This document shows positions 55,462-64,000 of a stretch of DNA of 64,000 nt, one piece after another. The stretch's first letter is position 1. Each line of letters begins with the position of its first letter. Both the position numbers and the translations under genes were made by a program. The notes beneath the pieces are model-generated. The model had not been told where the DNA came from and did no database searches. It saw only the letters and a list, made by a program, of their open reading frames with translations. This DNA is from Acinetobacter baumannii. GTDB lineage: Bacteria; Pseudomonadota; Gammaproteobacteria; Pseudomonadales; Moraxellaceae. Location: contig NZ_JADVOP010000005.1 of the NCBI RefSeq assembly GCF_016508585.1, positions 1 to 64,000 on the forward strand, read 5' to 3'.

Positions 55462-57453
55462 TTAGTCCTTCTTCAAGTGTTTTTCAAGTAAAGCATAACG
55501 TTCATTTTCGATACGTTCTACTTCAGCAGCAGGAACATAGTAGTCCACTTTCTTCGTGAATGAACTGACGATGAAGCTAATAACAGCACCAAGGAAAGTT
55601 ACAACGACTAACCACCAGATATGCCAGATTAAAGCAAAGCCCATTGATGTAATGAACAACGCAATAACAAAGCCTGCAGCACGGTCGGTCGGCATATGAA
55701 TATCTTCATATTTCTCAGGACGTGCATATGCAACACCGTTCTCTTTGTCATTCCAGAACGTATCAATACCATTGATTTTTGGAATTTCAGCAAAGTTATA
55801 GAACGGAGCAGGGGAAGAGGTAGACCATTCAAGTACACGACCATCCCATGGATCGCCAGTGTGGTCCATGTTGTCGTGACGTTGTAAGAAACCTACGATC
55901 ACTTGCATTAAGAAACAAGCAATACCGATAGCGACAAGTACAGCACCAAACAAAGCGATTGCTAGGTACGGATCCCATTCAGGGTTGTCATATGTATTCA
56001 AACGACGAGTCATACCCATGAAGCCAAGGATATAAAGTGGCATGAATGCAAAATAGAAACCAAAGAACCAGAACCAGAAAGATGCTTTGCCCCAAGTCTC
56101 ATTTAACTTCCAACCAAACATTTTTGGCCAGTAGAAAGTGATACCTGCGAACATACCGAATACTACACCGCCAATAATTACGTTATGGAAGTGAGCAATT
56201 AGGAACAATGAGTTGTGTACCAAGAAGTCAGCTGGTGGAACAGCCATCAATACACCAGTTAAACCACCGATACCGAAAGTCACAAGGAAGCCAAGTGTCC
56301 AGTACATTGGTGATGTAAATGTAATACGACCCTTATACATGGTGAATAACCAAGAGAAGATTTTCACACCAGTAGGAATCGCAATAATCATGGTCATGAT
56401 ACCGAAGAACGCGTTAACGTTGGCACCAGCACCCATGGTGAAGAAGTGGTGTAACCATACGACGAATGCCAGTACAGTAATTGCAATTGTTGCATACACC
56501 ATAGATTTGTAACCGAATAACGTTTTACGGGAGAACGTTGAAACGATTTCTGAGTAAAGACCAAAAGCAGGCAATACCAAGATGTAAACTTCTGGGTGAC
56601 CCCAAGTCCAAATCAAGTTCACGTAAAGCATTGGGCTACCGCCAAGCTCATTGGTGAAGAAGTGGAAATCGAAGTAACGGTCCAGTGTTAACATTGCAAT
56701 CGTTGCTGTTAATACTGGGAACGATGCGATGATCAAAACGGCTGTACAAAGTGCAGTCCAAGTAAAGATCGGCATGTCCATAAGTTTCATGCCAGGCGCA
56801 CGCATTTTAATGATGGTAACAAAGAAGTTAACACCCGTCAGGAGCGTACCTAGACCCGAAACCTGTAGTGCCCAGATATAGTAGTCAACACCAACACCAG
56901 GGGAATAATGAATACCTGAAAGTGGAGGATAAGCCATCCAACCAGTCGCAGCGAATTCACCCAATACCAGTGAAACCATCATCAAACCAGCAGCACCGGC
57001 AAATAACCAGAAGCTCACGGAGTTCAACAATGGGAATGCAACGTCACGTGCACCAATTTGAAGTGGTACAGTAATGTTCATCATACCTACAACTAGACCC
57101 ATTGCTACGAAGAAGATCATGATTACACCGTGTGCGGTGAAGATCTGATCGTAGTGGTCTGGATGTAAATAACCTTCACCGCCACCTTTCGCAAGGAACA
57201 GTTGAAGACGCATCATGATTGCATCGGCGAAGCCACGAAGTAGCATCACTACAGATACAAGGATATACATGATACCGATTTTTTTATGGTCTACTGATTT
57301 AAACCATACATTCCAGAGATATCCCCATTTTTTGAAATAGGTGATACCGCCTAAAACTGCAATTGCGCCAAGGGCCATAACGACCATTGTCACAAGTACA
57401 ATAGGCTCTTTAGGGATCGCGTCCCAATTGAGTTTACCTAATAACAAAGACAT
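55462..57453 (-). CDS. cyoB: Cytochrome bo3 subunit I
   Basis: Catalytic subunit of the ubiquinol oxidase: heme b, heme o3 and Cu-B. At 663 residues with about 15 membrane segments it is full length. Cu-B and heme ligands are visible in [26 protein letters not shown] and HFHNVIIGG. The Asp/Lys proton channel patches are consistent with a bo3-type pump. Confidence 0.97.
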   Translation of the reverse strand: MSLLLGKLNWDAIPKEPIVLVTMVVMALGAIAVLGGITYFKKWGYLWNVWFKSVDHKKIGIMYILVSVVMLLRGFADAIMMRLQLFLAKGGGEGYLHPDHYDQIFTAHGVIMIFFVAMGLVVGMMNITVPLQIGARDVAFPLLNSVSFWLFAGAAGLMMVSLVLGEFAATGWMAYPPLSGIHYSPGVGVDYYIWALQVSGLGTLLTGVNFFVTIIKMRAPGMKLMDMPIFTWTALCTAVLIIASFPVLTATIAMLTLDRYFDFHFFTNELGGSPMLYVNLIWTWGHPEVYILVLPAFGLYSEIVSTFSRKTLFGYKSMVYATIAITVLAFVVWLHHFFTMGAGANVNAFFGIMTMIIAIPTGVKIFSWLFTMYKGRITFTSPMYWTLGFLVTFGIGGLTGVLMAVPPADFLVHNSLFLIAHFHNVIIGGVVFGMFAGITFYWPKMFGWKLNETWGKASFWFWFFGFYFAFMPLYILGFMGMTRRLNTYDNPEWDPYLAIALFGAVLVAIGIACFLMQVIVGFLQRHDNMDHTGDPWDGRVLEWSTSSPAPFYNFAEIPKINGIDTFWNDKENGVAYARPEKYEDIHMPTDRAAGFVIALFITSMGFALIWHIWWLVVVTFLGAVISFIVSSFTKKVDYYVPAAEVERIENERYALLEKHLKKD

Positions 57454-57456
57454 GTC

Positions 57457-58521
57457 TTATTCCCCTACAGAAGCAGTTGCATGTTCAGCACCTGCATGTT
57501 CAGCACCTGCATGGTCTGCACCATGATAGTTGCTCATGTAAGTGTTGATAATGCTCTTGAACAAGTCAGGCGTAACTGAAGAATAATAAGTCACAGGATG
57601 AGGCTTAGTAGGGAATGGACCTTTACGTTCAGCTTCGTGTGCAGCTTTAATTTCTTCTGGCGTATGCGCATTGTTCAGCATTGCTTCAATCTGGTGTTTA
57701 GAACGGTCACCATCTTTGAGCGTAGCAAATTCAGTCGCATCAAGTGTAGTTTTCTGGATAGCTTCAGGATTAATTGAAGTACCTTTGCCTGCCTTGATTG
57801 CTTCTACCCATGCGTTGAAATCAGCATCAGAAACAGCGTGAGCACGGAAACGCATTTGCGTAAAGCCATAGCCGCTATAGTTCGCTGAGAATCCACGGTA
57901 GCCTTCTGCTGGACTTGGATGTTCTGCAAGCATATGTAACTTAGTTTGCATACCTGCCATTGCATAAACCTGACCTGCTAACTTAGGAATGAAGAAAGAG
58001 TTCATTGTGAAGTTAGAAGTGATTTGAAATTCAATTGGTTTATTGACTGGGAAACGAACTTCGTTAATTGTAGCTATCTGTTGTTCAGGATAGATAAATA
58101 CCCATTTAAATTGTTCAGCGACAGCTTGAATTTTTAAATGTTCTTCCATCTGACCTTGAGTATTTGTTAATGGTCTGTAAGGATCATACTTATGTGAACC
58201 CCACCATGTTAAATACGCAAGAATAGCAATAATAATACACGGGATACCCCATACTACAATTTCAATTGCAGTCGAGTGTGCCCATGTAGGTTTATAGTCT
58301 GCATCTTTATTCGACGCGCGATATTTCCAACCAAACCACAATGCCATTAAGATCGAAGGAATTACGACCAAAAGCATTAAATAGATCGCAGTCATCATCA
58401 GGCTACTTTGACCTTCAGCAACTGGACCTTTCGAGTTTAGAAGTACTAAATCACCACCACACCCTGTTAAGAGTGCAGCCATCGCAGATAAAGACAATAC
58501 AGCTAAAGTCGTTTGTCTCAT
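57457..58521 (-). CDS. cyoA: Cytochrome bo3 subunit II
   Basis: A 354-residue lipoprotein subunit II; the signal peptide ends LLTGCGG (Cys21). Two membrane segments are followed by the periplasmic cupredoxin-like domain, without the Cu-A ligands, as expected of quinol oxidases (TSNFTMNSFFIPKLAGQVYAMAGM). The C-terminus carries three copies of a five-residue repeat (DHAGA, EHAGA, EHATA). First gene of the operon, with GAGG as ribosome site. Confidence 0.95.
   Translation of the reverse strand: MRQTTLAVLSLSAMAALLTGCGGDLVLLNSKGPVAEGQSSLMMTAIYLMLLVVIPSILMALWFGWKYRASNKDADYKPTWAHSTAIEIVVWGIPCIIIAILAYLTWWGSHKYDPYRPLTNTQGQMEEHLKIQAVAEQFKWVFIYPEQQIATINEVRFPVNKPIEFQITSNFTMNSFFIPKLAGQVYAMAGMQTKLHMLAEHPSPAEGYRGFSANYSGYGFTQMRFRAHAVSDADFNAWVEAIKAGKGTSINPEAIQKTTLDATEFATLKDGDRSKHQIEAMLNNAHTPEEIKAAHEAERKGPFPTKPHPVTYYSSVTPDLFKSIINTYMSNYHGADHAGAEHAGAEHATASVGE
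57479..57523. repeat. 15-base in-frame tandem repeat in cyoA
   Basis: GCATGTTCAGCACCT occurs twice exactly (57479-57493, 57494-57508) and once diverged (57509-57523). It encodes the His/Ala/Glu-rich C-terminus of CyoA. Confidence 0.9.
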
Positions 58522-58789
58522 TTTACAACCTCGGTGAAGAGTCCCATTCCCTATATAAATATGGGATAGCGATTAAAGTGTCGCATGATTGAAAATGACT
58601 ATTGTTTACAAATAGAAAACATTCTCAATGATCTGACACCGCTACGTTGTAGGGCATTATGCCTCATATCGGCAAACTTAGCTATAGATAGGGTGTGAAT
58701 ATATTAATGTAAAAATACCTGATATTTTTAGTCGGAATTATAAAAAAAACAAAAACATAAATTATTATTTTTTCGTAATTTAGTATCAA

Positions 58790-58812
58790 AAATGGCGGGG
58801 TCACCGCCATTT
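58790..58812 (-). terminator. Terminator after the RDD gene
   Basis: AAATGGCGG (58790-58798) / CCGCCATTT (58804-58812), a 9 bp perfect stem ending three bases before the stop codon of the minus-strand RDD gene. Confidence 0.8.
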
Positions 58813-58815
58813 CAT

Positions 58816-59592
58816 TCATTCTGCAAGATCAATCACTTTGGTCTTGGCGAGACGATCATGTAACGCATAATTGTTTTTCGAAAAAAACATAAATAAATCA
58901 ACGATAAATACAATTGCAATAAGGGGAACAATACTCATCAACTGAGAGAGAATCAGAAATAAAAATGAACGTACAAAAAAGCCTCTGAATGCCCCTGGTA
59001 ATTGGTTGCTATTCACATCAACAATTTGAAGTTTGAATATTTTTTTACCAATCGACTGACCAGATTTGGTAATCATAAAACATTGAATAATCAAGATAGC
59101 CAATACAAATACCATTAAACCGATATTGACATAGCCAGGCATGCTTTTACTGATCATTTCAGCGATTTGCATCTGGCTTTCTCTTGAAAATCCACCTGCC
59201 GCAGCATTGACTGCACTTTCAGGCATAAAATAAGCAATAGCAAGAATTTGTGGTAAAAACAACAATGCAAAATCAACGAGCTTTGCGGAAATACGCTTGC
59301 CTACAGGTGCTGCTTTAATTGCTTTTTTAGTGGATCTTTCAACTTTTATGTTGGTAATTGCTTGGTTTTGCTGAGCGGGTTGTTCAGGTGTAAAGGTTGT
59401 CGGTGCAATATAACCAACAGGTTCATAGACAAGTTTACCTTGTGTAAGTTCACCAAGTGCTTTCCATTCAGTCATTCCTTGATGCCAAGCTAAATCAGTT
59501 AATAATACCTGCTGGTTTGCAAGCATCTGATTCAGTTGTTCTATTGAATAGGGTCCAGCTTGTTGGTTATTTCTCGCCAAGTAAATTTGCAT
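58816..59592 (-). CDS. GYF_2 plus RDD membrane protein
   Basis: A 258-residue membrane protein, start MQIYLARNNQQAGPYSIEQ at 59592. The N-terminal GYF_2 domain (DUF4339, AGPYSIEQLNQMLANQQVLLTDLAWHQGMTEWKAL) is followed by a linker and an RDD domain with three or four membrane segments, in which PVGKRISAKLVDFALLFL is the family start and GQSIGKKIFKLQIVD is conserved. RDD proteins include transporters and poorly known factors. Separate transcription unit upstream of cyo. Confidence 0.82.
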   Translation of the reverse strand: MQIYLARNNQQAGPYSIEQLNQMLANQQVLLTDLAWHQGMTEWKALGELTQGKLVYEPVGYIAPTTFTPEQPAQQNQAITNIKVERSTKKAIKAAPVGKRISAKLVDFALLFLPQILAIAYFMPESAVNAAAGGFSRESQMQIAEMISKSMPGYVNIGLMVFVLAILIIQCFMITKSGQSIGKKIFKLQIVDVNSNQLPGAFRGFFVRSFLFLILSQLMSIVPLIAIVFIVDLFMFFSKNNYALHDRLAKTKVIDLAE

Positions 59593-59930
59593 AAAACTCA
59601 ATTCTCAAAATAAATCTAAAATACAAAAACAGCAGAGCTTGGCTAAACAGATCAATCGCCATAGTCATCTACCTTGTAATTCACTATGTATACTCGATTT
59701 TTGCTTATATTAATATTAAATTTACACGAAATCTTAAAATATGAAGCAATATCATGTTGCTTTTATAAAGAATAAATATTTTGAAGATACGTTTAACTTT
59801 GAATGTCTGTGGGGAGAATTTTAATACACAATCACATGTTCAGCATTTGAAAGTAAATGTATTCAGGAAATCGGTATGATTGTTAAAAACAAAAAAGACC
59901 CTACAGGAGGGTCTTTTTTGAGTGTGCTCA
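59593..59930. other. Intergenic region with ppsA terminator
   Basis: About 338 bp, AT-rich. Apart from the terminator at 59892-59918 I see no gene or RNA element. Confidence 0.5.
59892..59918 (-). terminator. Terminator after ppsA
   Basis: AAAAAGACCC (59892-59901) pairs with GGGTCTTTTT (59909-59918), just after the minus-strand stop, with T run on the minus strand. Confidence 0.9.
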
Positions 59931-62309
59931 TTAAGCCTGTTTGGTTTTTTCTTCAGCAAGGAAGAACCAAGTATCTAGTACAGAGTCAGGATTTAACGAT
60001 ACAGACTCAATACCTTGTTCCATTAGCCATTTTGCAAGATCCGGATGGTCAGAAGGACCTTGACCACAAATACCAACATATTTACCTGCTTTACGGCATG
60101 CATGAATTGCCATAGAAAGAAGGGCTTTAACTGCAGCATCACGTTCATCAAATAGATGAGAAACGATGCCTGAGTCACGGTCTAAACCAAGGGTCAATTG
60201 AGTTAAATCATTTGAACCGATTGAGAAGCCATCGAAATGCTCAAGGAATTGTTCAGCCAATAATGCATTGGTTGGCAATTCACACATCATGATCACTTTG
60301 AGACCGTTTTCACCACGTTTCAGACCATTTTGAGCCAATAATTCAATTACACGTTTAGCTTCAGATACAGTACGTACAAAAGGAATCATGATTTGAATAT
60401 TGGTTAAGCCCATTTCATCACGTGCTTTTTTCAATGCGCGGCATTCAAGTTCGAAACAGTCACGGAAGTTGTCAGATACATAACGGCTAGCGCCACGGAA
60501 TCCGAGCATTGGGTTTTCTTCTTCAGGCTCGTATAATTTACCACCAATCAGGTTTGCATATTCGTTTGACTTAAAGTCGGACATACGAACAATCACTGGC
60601 TTATCTGCAAATGCTGCTGCAAGTGTAGAAATACCTTCAACCAATTTTTCAACATAAAACTCGATTGGAGAAGCATAACCTGCAGTACGTGCCATCACTG
60701 CTGCACGAGTTTCACGTGGTAAGCTGTCGATATTTAACAATGCTTTAGGGTGTACGCCGATCATGCGGTTGATGATGAATTCTAAACGTGCAAGACCGAT
60801 ACCTTCGTTTGGAATCTGAGCAAAGTCAAATGCACGGTCAGGGTTACCGACATTCATCATAATTTTAAACGGCAGTTTAGGCATAGATTCAATAGAATTA
60901 CGTTGGATTTCAAAATCTAACGAACCTTCATAAATAAAGCCTGTATCACCTTCAGCACAAGAGACAGTCACTTCCTGCCCATCCACAAGTACTTCTGTTG
61001 CATTGCCACAACCGACAATTGCAGGAACACCTAATTCACGAGCAATGATTGCTGCATGACAAGTACGACCGCCACGGTTGGTGACGATTGCAGCTGCACG
61101 TTTCATCACGGGTTCCCAGTCTGGGTCAGTCATGTCTGAAACAAGTACGTCACCTTCTTGTACTTTATCCATTTCTTTAATAGACGTTACGATTCGGACT
61201 TTACCTGAACCGATACGTTGACCGATTGAACGTCCTTCACAAAGAACAGTGCCTTTTTGTTTAAGCAGGTAACGTTCCATTGTGCCAACATTTTCACGGC
61301 TTTTGACTGTTTCAGGGCGTGCTTGGACAATATAGATCTGACCATCATCACCATCTTTTGCCCATTCAATATCCATAGGCGCTTGATAGTGTTCTTCAAT
61401 GATCAATGCCTGTTTAGCAAGTTCTTGAAGCTCTAAATCATTAAGAGCAAATTGTTGGCGATCAGCTTTTTCAACATCAACCACAACCACAGATTTACCA
61501 GCTGAACCTTCTTCACCATAAATCATTTTTTGGTGTTTAGAACCAAGGTTACGGCGGATAACAGCATGTTTGCCATTTTTAAGAAGTGGTTTTGAAATAT
61601 AGAATTCGTCAGGGTTGACTGCACCTTGTACAACCATCTCCCCTAAACCATAAGAAGCAGTAATAAATACTGCTTCACGGAAACCAGATTCAGTATCGAG
61701 TGTAAACATTACACCTGCTGCTCCAGTTTCAGAGCGAACCATGCGTTGAACGCCTGCAGACAGGGCAACGATATCATGTGCAAAGTTTTGGTGTACACGG
61801 TAAGCAATTGCACGGTCGTTGTAGAGTGAAGCAAAAACTTCTTTAATTGCGATCAAAACGTTGTCGATACCGCGAATGTTTAAGAAAGTTTCTTGTTGAC
61901 CAGCAAATGAAGCATCAGGTAAATCTTCTGCAGTTGCAGAAGAACGAACAGCAACGGCAATGTCAGGATTGCCATTAGAAAGTGCAGCAAATGCTTCGCG
62001 AACTTCAGCCTCTAGACCTGTAGTAAGTGGAGTTTCTACAATCCATTGGCGGATTTTTGCGCCAGTTTCAGCAAGTGCAATCACATCATCAACATTTAAT
62101 GTTGCAAGCTCTGCATTGATTTTAGCATTTAAGCCACTTTGCTCTAGGAATTCGCGATATGCATCAGCAGTCGTTGCAAATCCACCTGGTACAGATACGC
62201 CAGCATTTGCTAAATGGCTGATCATTTCCCCAAGTGAAGAGTTTTTACCACCCACGATCTCAACGTCGTGTTTACCTAATTTTTCCAGACCGATTACGCG
62301 TGCTTCCAA
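59931..62309 (-). CDS. ppsA: Phosphoenolpyruvate synthase
   Basis: Turns pyruvate and ATP into PEP, AMP and phosphate during gluconeogenesis. At 792 residues it is full length. The N-terminal ATP-grasp domain ([15 protein letters not shown]...[14 protein letters not shown]), the phosphohistidine domain with [21 protein letters not shown] (catalytic His), and the C-terminal PEP-binding barrel ([18 protein letters not shown]) are all seen. It is divergent from ppsR. Confidence 0.97.
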   Translation of the reverse strand: MEARVIGLEKLGKHDVEIVGGKNSSLGEMISHLANAGVSVPGGFATTADAYREFLEQSGLNAKINAELATLNVDDVIALAETGAKIRQWIVETPLTTGLEAEVREAFAALSNGNPDIAVAVRSSATAEDLPDASFAGQQETFLNIRGIDNVLIAIKEVFASLYNDRAIAYRVHQNFAHDIVALSAGVQRMVRSETGAAGVMFTLDTESGFREAVFITASYGLGEMVVQGAVNPDEFYISKPLLKNGKHAVIRRNLGSKHQKMIYGEEGSAGKSVVVVDVEKADRQQFALNDLELQELAKQALIIEEHYQAPMDIEWAKDGDDGQIYIVQARPETVKSRENVGTMERYLLKQKGTVLCEGRSIGQRIGSGKVRIVTSIKEMDKVQEGDVLVSDMTDPDWEPVMKRAAAIVTNRGGRTCHAAIIARELGVPAIVGCGNATEVLVDGQEVTVSCAEGDTGFIYEGSLDFEIQRNSIESMPKLPFKIMMNVGNPDRAFDFAQIPNEGIGLARLEFIINRMIGVHPKALLNIDSLPRETRAAVMARTAGYASPIEFYVEKLVEGISTLAAAFADKPVIVRMSDFKSNEYANLIGGKLYEPEEENPMLGFRGASRYVSDNFRDCFELECRALKKARDEMGLTNIQIMIPFVRTVSEAKRVIELLAQNGLKRGENGLKVIMMCELPTNALLAEQFLEHFDGFSIGSNDLTQLTLGLDRDSGIVSHLFDERDAAVKALLSMAIHACRKAGKYVGICGQGPSDHPDLAKWLMEQGIESVSLNPDSVLDTWFFLAEEKTKQA

Positions 62310-62463
62310 AGTTGTTACTCCACTTATGCAGTATTAATCACTATCTTGGCATGAAATTATAACAAAAAACTTAGCATTTTGATTCAACTAAGTGATAGTC
62401 ATGTAAGATGGGCTTACTATAAAGATTATACATCGCTAAGACAAATGTTTGAGGAGATTTTTA

Positions 62464-63300
62464 ATGTCAGAAAGTAACCAAATAAAGCGGAGCGTATTTT
62501 TTATTTCTGATGGTACAGCGATCACAGCTGAAACCCTTGGACATTCGTTATTAGCGCAATTTCCCCATGTAAAGTTCGATATTCATATCATTCCCTATAT
62601 TACGTCTGAAGAAGCGGCGATGAATGTAGTTGAAGAAATCAATCGAAGAGCCGATAAAGATGGTCAGCAACCCTTGGTATTCGATACTTTGGTTGACCCT
62701 TATGTGCGTGACATTATCAATACGGCAAATGCAGTAAATCTTGATGTTTTTGAAGGGCTTATTAGCAAATTATCTGATGTTTTAGGAACTCAGCCTACAA
62801 CTTTAGTCGGACAGACCCATGCAGTAACCGATTCCGAGTCTTATAAAGCACGTATTGATGCCGTACATTTTGCTTTAGACAATGATGATGGTGCACGCAC
62901 ACGGCACTATGACAAAGCGGATTTGATTTTGATAGGTGTCTCACGTTCAGGTAAAACACCAACATCCATTTATCTCTCTTTGCAATTTGGAATTCGCGTG
63001 GCGAACTATCCATTAACTGAAGAAGATTTGGACGATAATAGATTGCCTGCGGTACTGAAAGAACACAAAAATAAGTTGTTTGGTTTGATGATCGATGCCG
63101 AGCGTCTGGTCGCAATTCGTTCAGAACGAAAAGCCAATAGCCGATATGCAAGTTTTTCACAATGTCAGATGGAACTTCGTGCTGTAGAAGGAATCTATAT
63201 TTCTGAAGGAATCAAGTATTTGAATGTTTCGGAAATGTCGATTGAAGAAATTTCAACACGTGTACTGCAAATGACAGGCTTAAAACGCAGAATCGGATAA
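62464..63300 (+). CDS. ppsR: PEP synthase regulatory protein
   Basis: Bifunctional kinase/pyrophosphorylase that switches PEP synthase off and on by phosphorylating it (DUF299, YdiA). The start MSESNQIKRSVFFISDGTAITAE has GAGGAG seven bases upstream; an in-frame TTG 15 bases earlier is less likely. The P-loop motif LILIGVSRSGKTPTSIYLS is present. 278 residues, complete. Adjacent and divergent to its target gene ppsA, as is common. Confidence 0.95.
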   Translation: MSESNQIKRSVFFISDGTAITAETLGHSLLAQFPHVKFDIHIIPYITSEEAAMNVVEEINRRADKDGQQPLVFDTLVDPYVRDIINTANAVNLDVFEGLISKLSDVLGTQPTTLVGQTHAVTDSESYKARIDAVHFALDNDDGARTRHYDKADLILIGVSRSGKTPTSIYLSLQFGIRVANYPLTEEDLDDNRLPAVLKEHKNKLFGLMIDAERLVAIRSERKANSRYASFSQCQMELRAVEGIYISEGIKYLNVSEMSIEEISTRVLQMTGLKRRIG

Positions 63301-63343
63301 GTCGTCTTTCATAATTATCTTGCGGATATAATAGAATCACTAC

Positions 63344-63375
63344 AAAGAGCAGAATGCACATTTTGCTCTTTTAAA
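63344..63375 (+). terminator. Terminator after ppsR
   Basis: AAAGAGCA (63344-63351) pairs with TGCTCTTT (63364-63371), followed by T and A. Confidence 0.7.
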
Positions 63376-63398
63376 AAAAATTATGGAGGATCAAGATA

Positions 63399-64000
63399 AT
63401 GTCTAATAGTTATATGAAAAAGATATTAAAAATAAATTCAATTTCTATGTTTTTTTGCCTATCGGGCATGATGACAACGCAGTTACATGCCGAAACTTTA
63501 AAGGATTTTGAAACAACTCTGATTCAGAAATATTATCAAGCAGGTTGCTCATCACGAAACGAGTGCGATCAGTACAATGAAAATATTTCCAACTCAATTA
63601 AAACTAAAATAAAAAAGGATCCTGCAAGTTTCGCTTATTCTTTTCCTAAACTGACTGAAAAGAAAATGTTGAAAATTCATTTTAGCCCAGATCGCAAAAT
63701 TAAATTTTATACGATGGATATTTCTGGTGGGGGTACCATGCGGGAGTTTACCAATTTGATTCAATTGAAAGCTAAAACTGCGCCAATCACTCAAGATTTA
63801 GCAGAAGTTGGATTTATCGATAACATTGCGCAAGTTAAAATTGAAAATAAGGATGTGTACTTAATTACCAGTCTTTTTGTTGGGAGTACATGTTCAAGAA
63901 CTTATCGTATAAATTCATTCATATTGAACCAAGATAAATTCGCCCCAGTGCAAATTTTTGAAACGAAAACGAAAAATTTGGACTCAATAGACGTTGCAAA
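63399..64000 (+). CDS. Secreted protein, partial (runs off the window)
   Basis: An open frame of 200 codons starting at ATG with GGAGG about 10 bases upstream and still open at the window end, so the protein is incomplete. A signal peptide is likely (MSNSYMKKILKINSISMFFC... with cleavage near TTQLHA). The mature part has a Cys pair (AGCSSRNECDQYN) and a single later Cys (GSTCSRTYRI). No family is recognised. Confidence 0.7.
   Translation, partial: MSNSYMKKILKINSISMFFCLSGMMTTQLHAETLKDFETTLIQKYYQAGCSSRNECDQYNENISNSIKTKIKKDPASFAYSFPKLTEKKMLKIHFSPDRKIKFYTMDISGGGTMREFTNLIQLKAKTAPITQDLAEVGFIDNIAQVKIENKDVYLITSLFVGSTCSRTYRINSFILNQDKFAPVQIFETKTKNLDSIDVA

Noticed and set aside
58590..58640. Fur-box-like sequence upstream of cyoA
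   Set aside because: GAGAATGTTTTC is only a loose match and no symmetric site could be drawn.
59876..60115. 79-codon plus-strand frame at the ppsA end
   Set aside because: Includes the ppsA terminator and the complement of its last codons.
61960..62337. 125-codon frame opposite ppsA
   Set aside because: Antisense shadow; composition follows the complementary codons of ppsA.

Overview
The window looks like about 64 kb of chromosome from an Acinetobacter (Moraxellaceae, Gammaproteobacteria). This rests on AT-rich intergenic DNA, a BLUF protein that closely resembles the Acinetobacter photoreceptor BlsA, a cytochrome bo3 operon in the order cyoABCDE, and the gamma-proteobacterial housekeeping set (dnaE, cysE, trmJ, mnmG, fis, prmA, purHD, rpsF-rpsR-rplI-dnaB, alr, ppsA/ppsR). 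The species cannot be fixed by eye. There is no intact IS element, prophage, integron or CRISPR array. The non-core parts are gene remnants, small repeats and a few accessory operons.

Layout. 0.8-12 kb: rnz, an rtcR sigma-54 activator without rtcBA beside it, an alpha/beta hydrolase, yaaA, an HD-domain protein, lipoproteins, a PaaI-type thioesterase, a GFA-family protein and a large lipase-like lipoprotein. 12-17.5 kb: minus-strand dnaE-trmJ-cysE. 17.5-24 kb: a frameshifted gene remnant, a DUF815 ATPase, a patatin gene overlapping a protein-kinase-like gene, three tRNA genes (Leu-Trp-Leu), a 1 kb stretch with decayed coding sequence, and gloB. 25-28 kb: the methionine transporter in the order metQ-terminator-metN-metI. 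28-39 kb: a secreted RBBP9-like hydrolase, a (CCACTG)8 repeat, purD, purH, fis, a possible small RNA, a DUF3426 protein, prmA, a BASS transporter and mnmG. 39-47 kb: an ADP-ribosylglycohydrolase, a short transcript-like unit with an 18-residue peptide, a WYL regulator divergent from an ATP-grasp / alpha-E / transglutaminase / Anbu operon with a good sigma-54 promoter match, then two tandem BLUF genes. 47-64 kb: alr, DUF4259, dnaB and ribosomal protein genes, a 1 kb intergenic region with a diverged repeat, cyoABCDE, an RDD membrane protein, ppsA divergent from ppsR, and a secreted protein cut by the window edge.

How genes work together. dnaE, trmJ and cysE are close-packed and co-directional. 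purH and purD supply consecutive purine steps downstream of fis. PpsR is the regulator of the enzyme encoded by ppsA, next to it. cyoABCDE encodes the quinol oxidase and its heme O synthase. The 42-46 kb operon has the composition of a predicted peptide-ligation and proteolysis system (Anbu class) whose substrate is unknown. The most interesting leads are its sigma-54-type promoter and shortened alpha-E protein, the BLUF pair with one member lacking key flavin-site residues, and the short peptide / hairpin / terminator unit at 40.6-40.83 kb.
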